A DNA stretch of 64,000 nucleotides from Opisthocomus hoazin (Eukaryota > Chordata > Aves > Opisthocomiformes > Opisthocomidae): contig NC_134419.1 of the NCBI RefSeq assembly GCF_030867145.1, positions 1,302,001 to 1,366,000 on the forward strand, in the 5' to 3' direction. The notes under the pieces are model-generated. The model was not told where the DNA came from and ran no database searches. It was given only the letters and a program-made list of their open reading frames with translations. Below are positions 1-12,141 of this stretch, in pieces. The translations under genes were made by a program, and so were the position numbers. Position 1 is the first letter of the stretch. Every line of letters begins with the position of its first letter.

Positions 1-372
1 CACAGCCTCCCTGGGCAGCCTGGGCCAGGGCTCCGTCACCCTCAGAGGGAAGAAGTTCTTCCTCATGTTCAGACGGAACTTCCTGTGCCTCAGTTTGTGC
101 CCATTGCCCCTTGTCCTGTCACTGGGCACCACTGAAAAGAGCTTGGCCCCATCCTCCTGACCCCCACCCTGCAGATATTTGTAGGCATTTATAAGGTCCC
201 CTCGCAGCCTTCTCTTCTTCAGGCTGAACAAGCCCAGCTCCCTCAACCTCTCCTCGTAGGGGAGATGCTCCAGTCCCCTCCTCATCCTCGTAGCCCTCCA
301 CTGGACTCTCTCCAGCAGCTCTTCATCTTTCTTGAACTGGGGAGCCCAGAACTGGACACAGTACTCCAGATG
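1..372 (-). mobile_element. CR1 LINE fragment, runs off the window edge
   Basis: The minus strand reads the end of CR1 ORF2 ([35 protein letters not shown]). The 3' tail lies beyond base 1. Homology stops after the CCAGATG at 372, the 5' truncation point. Nearly identical to the copy at the right edge of the window. Confidence 0.9.
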
Positions 373-2950
373 ACACCTGAGTCTGGGCCTGCCTATACCT
401 ACGTTTTGCATACATCCAGACGGCTGGAAACGCCGGCGCTGGCGTGCCAGATGTCGCCTTCCCACCGGTTTTCTCCCATGCTTTTATCAGCAGCCCCAGG
501 TACCCAGTAACAGCCCCGCAGCCGGATGAGGCACCTCCAGATCCCACCCAAAGCTGTCCAGGAGGTGCTTCCAGCATCCTAAGTCCCTGCTTGGAAGCGA
601 ACTCCATCTGTGCTTCTATTCAAAAGCTTTCAAAGCTCATTTTTTTGGTAGTCAAATGATACAGGTGGCCCACGGGAGCAGACCCGGCGAGGCTGGGCAG
701 AAAGCAGCTGGAGGAATAACCGCTGGACGTCTCTCACGGGCGTTTGCTTGACGCTGGTAAAGCTTGTTTTTAATTTTAGCTGTTTGTCAGCAACCCTTTA
801 GGACACAGTGTTACTCTGGCAATGCTCCTCGGAGGGATCTGTGCTGAAACACTGAACGCATTTCACAACAGAGCCTGGCAGGCTCCGAGAGACGCTGGTT
901 GAGCAATGAAAGGGCGACCATTAATTACCGTCCTGCGTGGGACCTGTCGGAGGCAAGAGCCGTGCTTTGCTCCTCCAGACACCTCCTGCACTGGAGCTGG
1001 TGAGCATGGGGGCACGGGGTGACCCGAGAGCCGTTACCTGTGCCCGGCAGAGGGACCTCACCCCCCACCCCGACCTCCCTCTGCCACCCAGCCGTGCTTG
1101 GCAGCGATGCCCCGGCAGCTCTGAAGCCAGGAGCTCTGGCTCACCGGCGCCTTCACGTCACTGTCCCCACGACAAAGGACCCTCCTTCCCAGAAAGCTGC
1201 TGCTTTGTCGCAGAGGTGGGGGGGAAGCATTGAAAAAACTTTAACGGGGGAAAGAATTTTGGAGGTGTCTGGATAGCACCGAAGCTTCAGATTTTAATTA
1301 AATATTGAGCAGGTGGCCGCTCAGGCAGTGCTCCTGGCAAAAAGAAACCCAATGAGTAACAGCGACCGAGGCAGCGAGCAGCAGCCCTCGTTGGGTGCTG
1401 CGGGGAGCGGCTGGAGCACAGCCCGGGTGACCGGGTGGATCTCCACAGCCGGAGGACTTCACCAGAACAGCCATTATGGGAACCACAGCAACGTGCTTCG
1501 AAGAAGCAAGGTAGTATGGCAAGGCATAACAGCGAGGTCAGTTTTAGCAAGCTCCTGAAGGTCTCATTAATTTTCTTCTCCTCCCAGCTTCCCCCGTTAA
1601 CATCTGAGGTCGGGTGAAAGGTGATGAGGAGGGGACTGGAGCATCTCTCCTGCGAGGAGAGGCTGAGGGAGCTGGGCTTGTTCAGCCTGGAGAAGAGAAG
1701 GCTGAGAGGGGACCTTGGAAATGCCTCTAAATATCTGCAGGGTGGGGGTCAGGAGGACGGGGCCAGACTCTTTCCAGTGGTGCCCAGCGACAGGACAAGG
1801 GGCAACGGGCACAAACTGGAGCATGGGAAGTTCCAGATGAAGATGAGGAAGAACGCTGATCCTCTTGGAAACCTCTCGGCTCCCTTTGGCACTGACACCG
1901 CGCGGTCGCAGCCCGGGACAAGCCGAGCCACAGCGGCTGCACCTTGGGTTTGCCAGAAGGCTTTCTGAGCGCCATAAATTAAGCACAAGAGCAACAATTG
2001 ATTCCTTTTTTGGGAAGCTTTGAACGAAGGGGTTTTTTTACCATCTCCTTTGAAATCTCCCTGCTGCTCACCGGTCGGTCACAAATCCTCCCCCTCCAAC
2101 GGCGGAGGAGAACCCAGCTCGCGAAGGCTGAGGCGGAGTCAGCAGAGAGTTTACTTCACACTGCTCACTATTTATGGGGTTTTTTTCATTCAGTTTTCTA
2201 ATGTCACTGAACGACCAAGTGCGTTTCATTGTCGGAAGTTCACCGGTGCGCCCGCAGCGAGGATTTCCCAGGCAGAGCGGGCCGGCAGTGCCCCGGCCGA
2301 CGCGCGGCGGCGGAACGCCGTTCTCTGACGCACCGTATGGCCATGCCAAAAATACGCCTGAACATTCTTTTCCCAACCTCATCTCGCTTTTTCCCTTTCC
2401 TTTGTCAAGCGTTGTGAAGGTTGCTCCGAGTGTTTTTCACTCAAGGGTCTGTTCAGCACCGCCTGAGCTCGCTACCCGCTGCGTTGCCCTGGGTGTTGAA
2501 GCGGGAAGCTGCCGGCGGTGGAGAGGAGCGGCTGGGACCTGCCCATTGCCCGGTGGAGGATCTGACCGTCCCATGATGTCCCACAGCCTCAGGGCCACCC
2601 GGGAATCGAAGCAGCTCAAGGGGCTGAGTTCCAGGGCGACGAGAGCGGCTGGAAGGAGCACGGTCTGGCCGTGGCTTCGAGGCGCTGAGCGGCTGGGAGC
2701 CGGCTCCTCGCGGCCCAACGCCTCGAGAGGCTGCGGCGTTCAGCCGGGGATGGATTTGATCAGAGGAACGACGAACACGCCCGAAAAAAAGGCAAAAAAA
2801 AAACCACACTAAAAACCAAAACAAACCAAACCCCCACAAAACCAGAAAAGCTGCTTGTTTCATATCTGCCTCCAACTTCCAAATCTACCTCCAGTTCAAA
2901 TGTCTGTTCCACATCCCCCAGCCCGTTGGAGAAGAAGGGGTGCTTCTTCA
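373..2950. other. No gene seen apart from one CR1 fragment
   Basis: Anonymous sequence around the CR1 fragment at 1621-1854. Contains an A/C-rich run near 2785-2845. The reading frames here lack recognisable domains and overlap on both strands. Confidence 0.6.
1621..1854 (+). mobile_element. CR1 internal fragment lacking both ends
   Basis: Plus-strand ORF2 remnant from [15 protein letters not shown] to the MRKN position, of the KLEHGKF subtype. It stops abruptly at 1854 without the 3' region or ATTCTGTG tail, unlike normal 5'-truncated CR1 copies. It was probably broken after insertion. Confidence 0.85.
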
Positions 2951-3190
2951 GGTTCCGTCTGAACATGAGGAAGAACTTCTTCCCTCTGAGGGTGACGGAG
3001 CCCTGGAACAGGCTGCCCAGGGAGGTTGTGGAGTCTCCTTCTCTGGAGATATTCCAGCCCCGCCTGGACAAGGTCCTGTGCAGCCTGCTGTAGGTGACCC
3101 TGCTTGGGCAGGGGGGGTTGGACTGGGTGACCCACAGAGGTCCCTTCCAACCCCTACTATTCTGTGATTTTGTGATTCTGTGATTCTGTG
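2951..3190 (+). mobile_element. CR1 LINE, 5'-truncated, 3' end complete
   Basis: Starts within the [12 protein letters not shown] coding region and runs through the 3' UTR to four ATTCTGTG-like tail units at 3159-3190. It faces the next copy head to head across 139 bp. Confidence 0.92.
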
Positions 3191-3329
3191 CTGAGGGCTG
3201 GCGAAGCGTTCTGCCAGGGCACGGATGGGCCGGTGGTGCCACGGCGTGCAGCAGACGAGGCTCCTGCTGCGGCCGCCCCAGCCGCCGCCTTCCCCAGCCG
3301 CCCGACCGTACCCCGGCCGCCACTCAGGG

Positions 3330-4046
3330 AATCACAGAATGGTGGGGGTTGGCAGGGACCTCTGTGGGTCATCTAGTCCAACCCTCCTGCCCAAGCAGGG
3401 TCACCCAGAGCAGGCTGCACAGGACCTTGTCCAGGCAAGGCTTGAATATCTCCAGAGAAGGAGACTCCACAACCTCCCTGGGCAGCCTGTGCCAGGGCTC
3501 CGTCACCCTCAGAGGGAAGAAGTTCTTCCTCATGTTCAGACGGAACTTCCTGTGCCTCAGTTTGTGCCCATTGCCCCTTGTCCTGTCACTGGGCACCACT
3601 GAAAAGAGCTTGGCCCCATCCTCCTGACCCCCACCCTGCAGATATTTATAAGCATTTATTAGGTCCCCTCGCAGCCTTCTCTTCTCCAGGCTGAACAAGC
3701 CCAGCTCCCTCAGCCTCTCCTCACAGGAGAGATGCTCCAGTCCCCTCCTCATCCTCGTAGCCCTCCGCTGGACTCTCTCCAGTAGCTCTTCATCTTTCTT
3801 GAACTGGGGAGCCCAGAACTGGACACAGTACTCCAGATGGGGCCTCACCAGGGCAGTGTAGAGGGGAAGGAGAACCTCCCTCGTCCTACTGGCCACACTC
3901 TTCTTGATGCACCCCAGGATCCCATTGGCTTTCTTGGCAGCCAGGGCACGCTGCTGGCTCATGGTTAACCTGTCATCCACCAGGACACCCAGGTCCCTCT
4001 CCACAGAGCTGCTCTCTAGCAGGTCCATCCCAAGACTGTACTGGTG
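3330..4046 (-). mobile_element. CR1 LINE with 219-codon ORF2 remnant
   Basis: The minus strand carries an open ORF2 C-terminal region (3369-4028): [34 protein letters not shown], then the [13 protein letters not shown] and [10 protein letters not shown] blocks. There is no upstream reverse transcriptase core. The tail is at 3330. Homology ends after ACTGGTG at 4046. Confidence 0.93.
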
Positions 4047-5738
4047 AAGGTCAAGTCAGCTCTGCGCCTTCCAGCCACTCACCTGTAGCTCTGTGCTTTC
4101 CTCAGCCCCTGGGCAAAGCAGAGTGCCCTGAGGAACCTGACGTGAGTCTGGATCACGCAGAGGATGGGCAGAAACTCCATTAATAGTTAGATAGATACAT
4201 AGATGGATCGATCGCTCGATTGAGGGATGGATCCCTGCTAACCGGTGCAGCTATGTTGTCATTTCCAAATTCATTTGCTCCCCGTTCCTTTCCGTTTCAC
4301 CTCACGACACTGAAACCGCCTCACAGATTTGGCTCCACCACTGTGCTTGTGCTGCGATCACGGGCCTCGTGAGCTGGAAAAAGGTGATTTCTGAGGTGTA
4401 AGAGCACCTTTTGAGATCACGCAGCCACACGAAAGTGGCCGGTTGGCAGATATCTGTCCCCCTCAGCATCAGAGACTGACAACCATCGGGTGAATGACCA
4501 CATCAATACTGGACTCCAAAGTGTCTCGTAGGGGCACACACGCCCCACCCCTTTTAACCTCAAATCTCTCATAAATCAGCTAACTTACACTCTGTAACTT
4601 GAGCTATCCCTTAGAGTTTATTTCTTCTGTCCAGGCTGGAAGGTCGTTGCTTCTAATTTTACAAGATGCAGGATGGAGGAGGGGAAGTGAAGAGACTTTT
4701 GACATGGGAATAGTTCTAAAGATATTCCAGAGCTGTGTTCTGGTGAGATCCAACTTATTTTTCAAGCACCAGTAGATTGTTTTTGTCACTATAAATCAAC
4801 AACAGATTATTCAGTTCAGCAAGATCTGTGTACACTACTGGTGATGGAAAGCAGTGAAGAAGAAAATTGTTTAAAATTAAAAAAAAAAAAAAAATCCAAG
4901 TTTTTTCACACTGGTAGCAAGCCAGGTTATGTTCTCTTCAATATCCTGCCAAGATATACAACATAGGACAGTCTCAGCTTCCAGAAATTCGGAAGACCCG
5001 GCAGCCTGCGGCGTGGCTGTGGCCTGAGCACGTCGCAGGGCTGCTGTGGACTTTGGGATGGGTCTCAGACCCCAGAAGCTGGTGGAGCTCAGATACCAGG
5101 GACCGGCATGGAGGAAAGCCAGGGGCGCAGGTGGGGATCCCGGCGATGCTCATGAGGGTTCCCAGGGCCATTGTCCCACGGCCGCGGTGGGGTGGCTGCA
5201 GAGGGGGCTGTCCTGCTCTGCTGGCCATCGTCCTGCTCCTCCCCAGCTGAGCACTGGCCGAGGCTGGGACAGCCATGGGAGAGCTGGATCGAGCAGCAGA
5301 AGCATCTGCCAGGAACTGGGACTGTGGCAAATCCCTATGGCACAACTGGGGAAGCCGAGGGAGTGAATGTCCCCGTGTAGGTCTCGTCCTCGGCCAGGAA
5401 GGTGCAGCAGTGCTGGAGCAGCAACCAGCCCACCACCAGCCCAGGGGTGTTTGGAAGGGAAGACATCTCCAGTTTCTGAAACACCCTTGTGCAAACCAGT
5501 TCTGCATTTCTCTGGCTCTGAAACCATGCCCTGGCTCCACCGGGAAGAGGACAGAGAGGAGCTCAGATCCAAGACTCGCATCAAGGGAAGGGTGTGTTTG
5601 CTTGCCAGAAGCACTTGCAGTGTCATATAAGCCCTTCCGGTTCATTTCCGTTTGTTTAATATTATTCAGTTTATTTAATATTTAATAAAGTCTGTCTGGA
5701 GTCTGTGTGCCAATTTTTCTCTCTCAGGCACAGCCTTC
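4047..5738. other. No gene seen
   Basis: Single-copy-looking sequence with a 16-base A-run near 4879-4894. A minus-strand frame of 223 codons (4974-5645) shows no domain, splice context or biased codon use. I see nothing supportable. Confidence 0.6.
4185..4230. repeat. Degenerate GATA/GATC simple repeat
   Basis: TAGATAGATACATAGATGG followed by ATCGATCGCTCGATTG. Short and imperfect. Confidence 0.7.
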
Positions 5739-6066
5739 CAGTACCCAAAGGAGCCCACAGGAAGCCTGGAGAGGGGCTTTTGGCAAGGGCATGGAGTGAT
5801 AGGACAGGGGTCAATGGCTTTAAACTGGAAGAGGGGAGGTTTAGAAGATACAAGGAAGAAATCCTCCATGAGGGTGGTGAGGCCCTGGCCCAGGCTGCCC
5901 AGAGAAGCTGTGGCTGCCCCCTCCCTGGCAGTGCTCAAGGTCAGGTTGGATGGAGCTCTGAGCACCCTGGGCTGGGGGCAGATGTCCCTGCCCATGGCAG
6001 GGGGGTTGGAACCAGATGAGCTTTAAGGTCCCTTCCAGCCCAAACCATTCGATTATTCTTTGATTT
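5739..6066 (+). mobile_element. CR1 LINE of a second subfamily
   Basis: Reads toward GGTTGGAACCAGATGAGC and a degenerate ATTCTTTGATT tail. It shares GGATGGAGCTCTGAGCACCC with the copies at 32331, 37644, 48814 and 59455. This group is distinct from the abundant GTAGGGGTTGG type and looks older. Confidence 0.85.
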
Positions 6067-7187
6067 TTGAGAAAATTTTCCATTTATGGCTGTTTACATG
6101 GGGCTCGTTGTTCTTTCCAGCTCTACGCCAGTCACAACTTGGGCTAAACCTGGACCTCACCTCAAATCTGAAAACACGCCGGGTGCGTTTCCCTGAGCTT
6201 GGCAACCTGGACCAGTCAGGGAGCGTTGACCGGCGGGGTGATGCTGCCCAGGGCCACCAAGCATCAGTGCTGGTGGCCCTGGCCTCGCCCTTGCCAAAAA
6301 CCTTCGGGAAGCGGAAGCTGAAGCAGCTCTGGGAAGTCACCATCAGCAAAAAAAGAAAGTCAAACCTAGCTCCGATGGTGACGGACACACACGCAGTTTC
6401 TGCACCACGTGGGACTTGTGTGGTTATTCACTGATGGAGCTATCTTATGGAGCATCCTTGGAGAACTTGGAGAACATCTACTGCACCTCCGGGTGGCCGC
6501 CGGCGTGGGGCCAGCCGTGGCCTCCTGCCCAGCTCACCAAACGCCCGCCACGAAAATACATTTTTCAACGCGCTGTCGGCTTGTTTAAACACATGATAAA
6601 TCTGAGCAAAATGTTGTTCCTAGTGAGACAAGCTGAGAAGAGCCATAAACTTCGAGAGGCGACTCCTGAGATTGCACAAGTGGAGAGGACCCGGGCAGGA
6701 CCCTCGCGTTTCGTCGTCCCCGGCCTCTCCGGCAGCGCCTGCCAAGGCCACGCGAGCGTTCAGAGCTCCGAGGGCTTTTGCCCTCAGAGCCTCGGATCTG
6801 CGCTTGGGCTTCTTTTCCTTTTTAAAGGCACAATGTTTAAATTTAACGTTGTCATTTCACGCAAAGACGTGCCGTGGGCACGCAGCCCTTGCGGAGCTGC
6901 GGTACGGGAAGCAAGGAGCAGCGCGGATGGCGAGTGTTACGGACGGGCGGCTGAGCATCTCTGACCGCGCTTTTCACCGGCGGGGGGAAAAACACAGGTT
7001 AAAAAAAAAAACCCAGCTTGTTTGGCACGAATGCTGTGCCCCTGCGGTGGTGGAAACAAGGGCCAGCGTTCCAACAGCACTCGGCGTTGATCTGTTGGGT
7101 ACCTGCAAGGTCTCACAGCAAAGGGAAGCACCCGCGTCCCCCCGCCGTGGCCAGCCCCATCTCCTTCGGAGAGGAATATTGGAATAT
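6067..7187. other. No gene seen
   Basis: Mixed-composition DNA. Plus frames of 182 and 220 codons overlap here; the second runs into the CR1 at 7188, which explains much of its length. Confidence 0.6.
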
Positions 7188-7390
7188 CTTCCCTCTGAGG
7201 GTGACGGAGCCCTGGCCCAGGCTGCCCAGGGATGTTGTGGAGTCTCCTTCTCTGGAGATATTCAAGACCCACCTGGACAAGGTCCTGTGCAGCCGGCTGT
7301 GGGTGACCCTGCTTCGGCAGGAGGGTTGGACTAGATGACCCACAGAGGTCCCTTCCAACCCCGAACATTCTGTGATTCTGTGATTCTGTA
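7188..7390 (+). mobile_element. CR1 LINE, short 3' fragment
   Basis: Begins at the FPLRVTEPW codons and ends in three ATTCTGT units. The 5' truncation leaves only about 200 bp. It lies 260 bp before another CR1 in the same orientation. Confidence 0.9.
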
Positions 7391-7590
7391 ACCGTTTCTC
7401 CTCGGAGTTCAGGTCTCCCGGCCTGCAAGCAGCATTGGAGGAACAAGCCCAGGGGGAAGGGATGGCTGTTCTCCCCGCTCGCGCTTTCCCGCTAGACCCC
7501 TTAAAGAAATGAGCTGAAACGGAACGAGGTAAGCCCGGGTCCCGCATCTCTCTGTGGTGCAGGGTCGTGCACAGCCAGCTCTGCAGAGAC

Positions 7591-7611
7591 GGATGGATGG
7601 ATGGACGGACG
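7591..7611. repeat. (GGAT)n microsatellite
   Basis: GGATGGATGGATGGACGGAC, a short array about 40 bp upstream of a CR1 5' end. A similar degenerate GATA/GATG stretch lies at 4185-4230. Confidence 0.8.
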
Positions 7612-7651
7612 CTGCAGCCTCCCGCGCCATGGAGCCAAGCCCTCCACCGCT

Positions 7652-8232
7652 TGTGGCCAGCAGGGCGAGGGAGGTTCTCCTTCCCCTCTGCTCTGCCCTG
7701 GTGAGGTCTCATCTGGAGTACTGTGTCCAGTGCTGGACTCCCCAGTTCAAGAAAGATGAGGAGCTACTGGAGAGAGTCCAACGCAGGGCTACAAGGATGA
7801 GGAGGGCACTGGAGCATCTCTCCTACGAGGAGAGGCTGAGGGAGCTGGACTTGTTCAGCCTGAAGAAGAGAAGGCTGAGAGGGGACCTTAGAAATGCTTA
7901 CAAATATCTGCAGGGTGGGTGTCAGGAGGATGGGGCCAGACTCTTTCCAGTGGTGCCCAGTGACAGGACAAGGGGCAACGGGCACAAACTGAGGCACAGG
8001 AAGTTCCGTCTGAACATGAGGAAGAACTTCTTCCCTCTGAGGGTGACGGAGCCCTGGCCCAGGCTGCCCAGGGAGGCTGTGGAGTCTCCTTCTCTGGAGA
8101 TATTCCAGCCCCACCTGGACAAGATCCTGTGCAGCCTGCTGTAGGTGACCCTGCTTCGGCAGGGGGGTTGGACTGGGTGACCCACAGAGGTCCCTTCCAG
8201 CCCCTACTATTCTGTGATTCTGTGATTCTTTG
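7652..8232 (+). mobile_element. CR1 LINE, 5'-truncated
   Basis: ORF2 remnant from [18 protein letters not shown] through SLLstop, then the 3' UTR and tail. Joins the non-CR1 GGAT microsatellite region on its left. The reading frame is open across all retained ORF2 codons. Confidence 0.93.
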
Positions 8233-9280
8233 ATCGCCCGCCCGAGGCATCGCCTGTCACCGATGGGGACATCCCCCAGGCAGAGGCAGGTGCTGATGCA
8301 GACTCTGCTGAGCAGGGGGGTAAAAAGGTAACATGATAATTATAAAGTCAAAGCTGCCTGAACGCAGAGGCGTGCCGGCTGCCGCAGCGCCCTGCCACTC
8401 CAAACCGGAGCCAGTGAAGCTCTGCCGCTGTAACCGTGCTCCTGTCTGCGTTACCAAACCATAAAAATCGAAAACATGTCGAACTTTTCGGCGCCTGGGG
8501 GCATTTTGTACACACGTCTTTCTGCATTTGTCTTTTCCAGCCCGTATTTGCCGCTGCATATTTGTCAGCACAGTGGGTCTGCATTACCAGTGCATTTAAT
8601 GTGAATCACCATTTTTTTCCAAAGCATTTAAAATACTCATTCAAGCAAACAGGAGACCAGCCAGAAGGCCGCTTTAAATGGGCACAGGGCACACGCGTGT
8701 AACTGCTTTCTCCGTGTCCGATTCCCTGCGTAACCACCCATCTGTAAACTTGTATCCCCAGGCAAGTTCTGCTCCCTGCTGAAGACCACGTCCGTGTCCT
8801 GGGAGGAGCACTGACCCCCCTCTCCAGATACTCCCCAGCCGAGGTGAACATCGCCCGCCAGTGCTGAGGTCATCTGGATGCTGCTCAAACCCGATCACGG
8901 AGATTAATTCCCTTGCTTTACAATGGACCAGTAAGAAAAACACCTACCCAATTTGGAGAAGAAATTTCCATGTACACAAGTTTTCCAGATTGAAAAAAAA
9001 AAAAGGGATTTGTTAGTACATGTCACTTCTCTCTGTGGCTGTATTTCATAGGGGAAAATTTTCAAAACAACTTTGACTTTTATTACAGGACAAACGTTAC
9101 GAACATATTTTTTAATGTTTTTTTTAATGAATCAGCTGTTCCATCTCCAGCCTGAATCTGTATCCTCAGAAGGGGATCTATAAATACCTCCAGAAGATGA
9201 CCTTGGGAACCAAGAACTGAGGATTGATTTGAAATAATCATTTTATACACTTGGGGAAAATTAAAGCCCTAGGCTTACAG

Positions 9281-9475
9281 GATATTTCGCGTTGGAAGGG
9301 ACCTCAGGAGGTGTCCAGCCCAACCACCCACTCCGAGCAGGGCGCGCTGAGATGCTCAGGACCTTACCCTCTCTGGTCTTGACAACCTCCAAGGGTGGAG
9401 ACTGCGCATCACCTCCGGGCAACCCTTCCCACCGCCCGACAGCCCGCGTGGGGAGAAAGGTTTTCCTTCTGCCCA
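9281..9475 (-). mobile_element. Old divergent CR1 fragment
   Basis: The minus orientation shows the CR1 3' layout (GTTGGAAGGGACCTCAGG, then a CCAACC block, then the two-strand GGGCAACCC block) with many substitutions and no clean tail repeats. An older subfamily than its neighbours. Confidence 0.7.
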
Positions 9476-9766
9476 GCCCGGGGGGCCCAAAGCCGGAGGG
9501 GGTGCCCCGGGTCTGACAAGCCCCGGGAACGGTGGGTGAGCTCCCTCCGTCCTGGCCACGTTAGCACGCGCTGGACACCACTGGCCAGCCTGGCTCAGCT
9601 CCCTTGAATCAGATGGCACAGATACAGCGTCCGCATCGGACATGAAGCCGTTCTCACCCCCCTGTCCACTGCAGCCCGAGATGCGGTGCTGCCAGTCGCT
9701 GAGCTTTGATATCTGGCTGATGACAGGAATTAATGGCTTGCAGGAAAGCCGAGCTCTCCCAGGTGT

Positions 9767-9826
9767 GGTTGGACCGGATGACCCACCGAGGTCCCTTCCA
9801 ACCCCGACCATTCTGTGATTCTGTGT
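9767..9826 (+). mobile_element. CR1 3' tail fragment
   Basis: About 60 bp: TGGTTGGACCGGATGACCC, the GGTCCCTTCCAACCCC block and two ATTCTGTG units. An extreme 5' truncation. Confidence 0.8.
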
Positions 9827-10775
9827 TTCAAAGCCAGTTTTCTGTGTCGAGTGCGGAGTCCGGACCACGAGGAGCTGCTCACACGCGCTGAGCACCGGTC
9901 TCAGCTCTGTTTCAGCTCCTGCTCCAGTCACCAAGCCCCACCGATGCGGCAGCCTCTGCGAGAGGTCACGGCACAACCCCTCTGCGACACAAGCTGCGAA
10001 TATTAAACAGAGCATGAACGCCGAGGCTGAAACCTGGTGGGCCCTGGATTAAGAAGAGAAATCCCAGCAGCCTGTGCTAATCCTGTTTGCTTCAGCAGCT
10101 CTGCTCTGGAGAAAACACGCCCTGCGATGGACGGGAGCCTGGGGCCGGGCCGCAGCCCCGAGCTGTGAGATCAGAAAGCGTCGGACGCTTCCACTAACGT
10201 TAGCTTCTCCGGTGCGCGTTCAGAAAACGAATCTTCCAAAACCAATAAATTTTGTATGAGCTCTTTCTCTAGAAGAACTCGACGGCGACGTTTATGTGTA
10301 CGCACATCCCATCCTCATCGCTCCGCAGCAGGCTCGTCCCCTCCAGCCCGTTCTGGGAAGGTCTCTCCGCACGCCCAAAAGCCCTCCCTTCTGCTCTTGG
10401 GAGAGGGACCAGCCGCGGGGGCCAAAACCAGGGCAGCAGAACCAGCCCGTGGGCTCGGGGGCTGCTCCGAAGCCCCTCCACGACCCTGCCGCTTCCCGGG
10501 GCACGCGGGCGGCTGCTCCCGCATTGGCAACAGGAGAGGAAGCAGCAGGAACGCCGAGCAGGGAGCAGCGGGACCCGACCCCGGCCGAGGTGGGAGACGG
10601 GGCGGAGGGGAAGCTGCCTGACGGCTGGCAGGGGAAGAGCAAGTCAGGGGCTAGGAAAACGGAGACGTCAAAACAGGTAGGCTCAACCCATGCTCTCTGA
10701 AGTCACCTTTTTGCTTTTCCTCTCTCCTTTCGTCCCCCTTAGACTGTAATCCCGGGGGCGTTTCCGACGGTGGCT

Positions 10776-11047
10776 TTGGCTTTGGTAGGACGAGAGGCAA
10801 TGGCCTCAAGCTGCGTCAGGGGAGGTTCAGGTTGGATATTGGGGAAAATTTCTTCACTGCAAGAGCGGTCAGGTGTTGGACCAGGCTGCCCAGGGCAGTG
10901 GGGGAGTCCCCATCCCTGGAGGGGTTCAGAAACCATCTGGATGTGGCACTTGGGGACGTGGTTTAGCAAGCGTGGTGGTGTTGGGTGGACGGTTGGACTT
11001 GGTGATCTGAGAAGTCTTTTCTAACCTTGATGATTCTGTGATTCTTT
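10776..11047 (+). mobile_element. Old CR1 copy of a third subfamily
   Basis: Contains AGGACGAGAGGCAATGGC, TTGGATATTGGGGAAAAT, the ACCAGGCTGCCCAGGGCAGT block and ends TGATTCTGTGATTCTTTGG. It is clearly CR1-like in order but differs from both other groups here. Confidence 0.8.
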
Positions 11048-12141
11048 GGCTCTTTAAGGGCAAAGCACCATTAGTGAGCGGTGTACCCGGAGCTCCAGTG
11101 TCTCCTGAGGCAGGCGACCCCGACCGGAGCCCGATGCCTGCGGGAGGAAGCCCATTCCCAGACGAGGAGTGGGGACCTGGCTCCCCACCAGGCCGCGGGC
11201 AGACCAGGGGAAAAGCTTCCTGCTGGAATACAGAAGTGCTAGTTTAGTTTTTTCTAAACAGCACATTAACTAAACCCCTAGTAAGTTAGCCTGTCTCTGA
11301 TTTCATGCCAAACCCAGTACAAAGTTACAGCTGTGCCGCTGCGGCACGTCTGGCCAACATGCTTCATGCCACATCCTTCCTCACCCCGTTGTTAAGGCTG
11401 GGTTATTTTTGTGCCATCCCTTCAAAGTACCAGGAAAGAAATCCTCAGCACAAAGCTAACGTGCATAATTCTGGCTCTGCTGTCAGCTTTTTTGCTCCCC
11501 CTCCTCAAGCAGAATCCAAGAAGAATCCAGAAAACCTGGGGATTTCTGGATTCAGTTGTGTGTCAGATATACAACTCACCAACAAGCAAAGGAGGAGACG
11601 ATGGAAACATGTTTCAGGGCAATGTTATTCTCTCCTCATTTGTAAATAACTGTCAGTTGCTACATTTTCTTCGTATTAACACACATACTTTTGGCACACG
11701 CATTTGTTTCTAGCAGCAAATTCATTTCCTTGGGTACCCCTGGCCTGCCAGCTGTGGGTACGTTTATCATGATTCTACAAACTGGGTATATTTTGGAGAT
11801 TTTATTTTTCCCCATTAATGCCAACAAGCACATTTCGTTGCAGGTGAGGAGTGTCATTACTGCAGCCTACGCAGAACTATTCCATGGTCACATCAGATCC
11901 CTGTCAGGAGAAATTTCACCCAAAGAACAGTGTAAGGAACTGTTCTTTTGCATCAGGCAGAACGAAGCAGAAATCCTGCCAGCCTGAAAGTAAGCAAACA
12001 GCAGCTGCGAACGATGAACAATGAAGGGATGTGGCTGATATCCGTGGCCTCACGCTGCTCGGTACATTTTAACATGCAGCAGGAGAACCTGATCCTGCTC
12101 CAGCCGGCGGCACAGCCCCACCAGAGCAGCGGCACGGAGCT
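11048..12141. other. No gene seen
   Basis: Moderately AT-rich DNA leading into the 49-bp minisatellite. No repeats or coding homology noticed. Confidence 0.6.

Larger units (their letters stand above)
8233..10775. other. Mostly anonymous, two small CR1 fragments
   Basis: AT-rich stretch around 8960-9150, then the CR1 remnants at 9281 and 9767, then GC-rich DNA at 10280-10630 that opens several frames by composition alone. No exon recognised. Confidence 0.6.

Noticed and set aside
4974..5645. 223-codon minus frame
   Set aside because: No recognisable domain, frames open on both strands, no plausible splice borders or promoter nearby.
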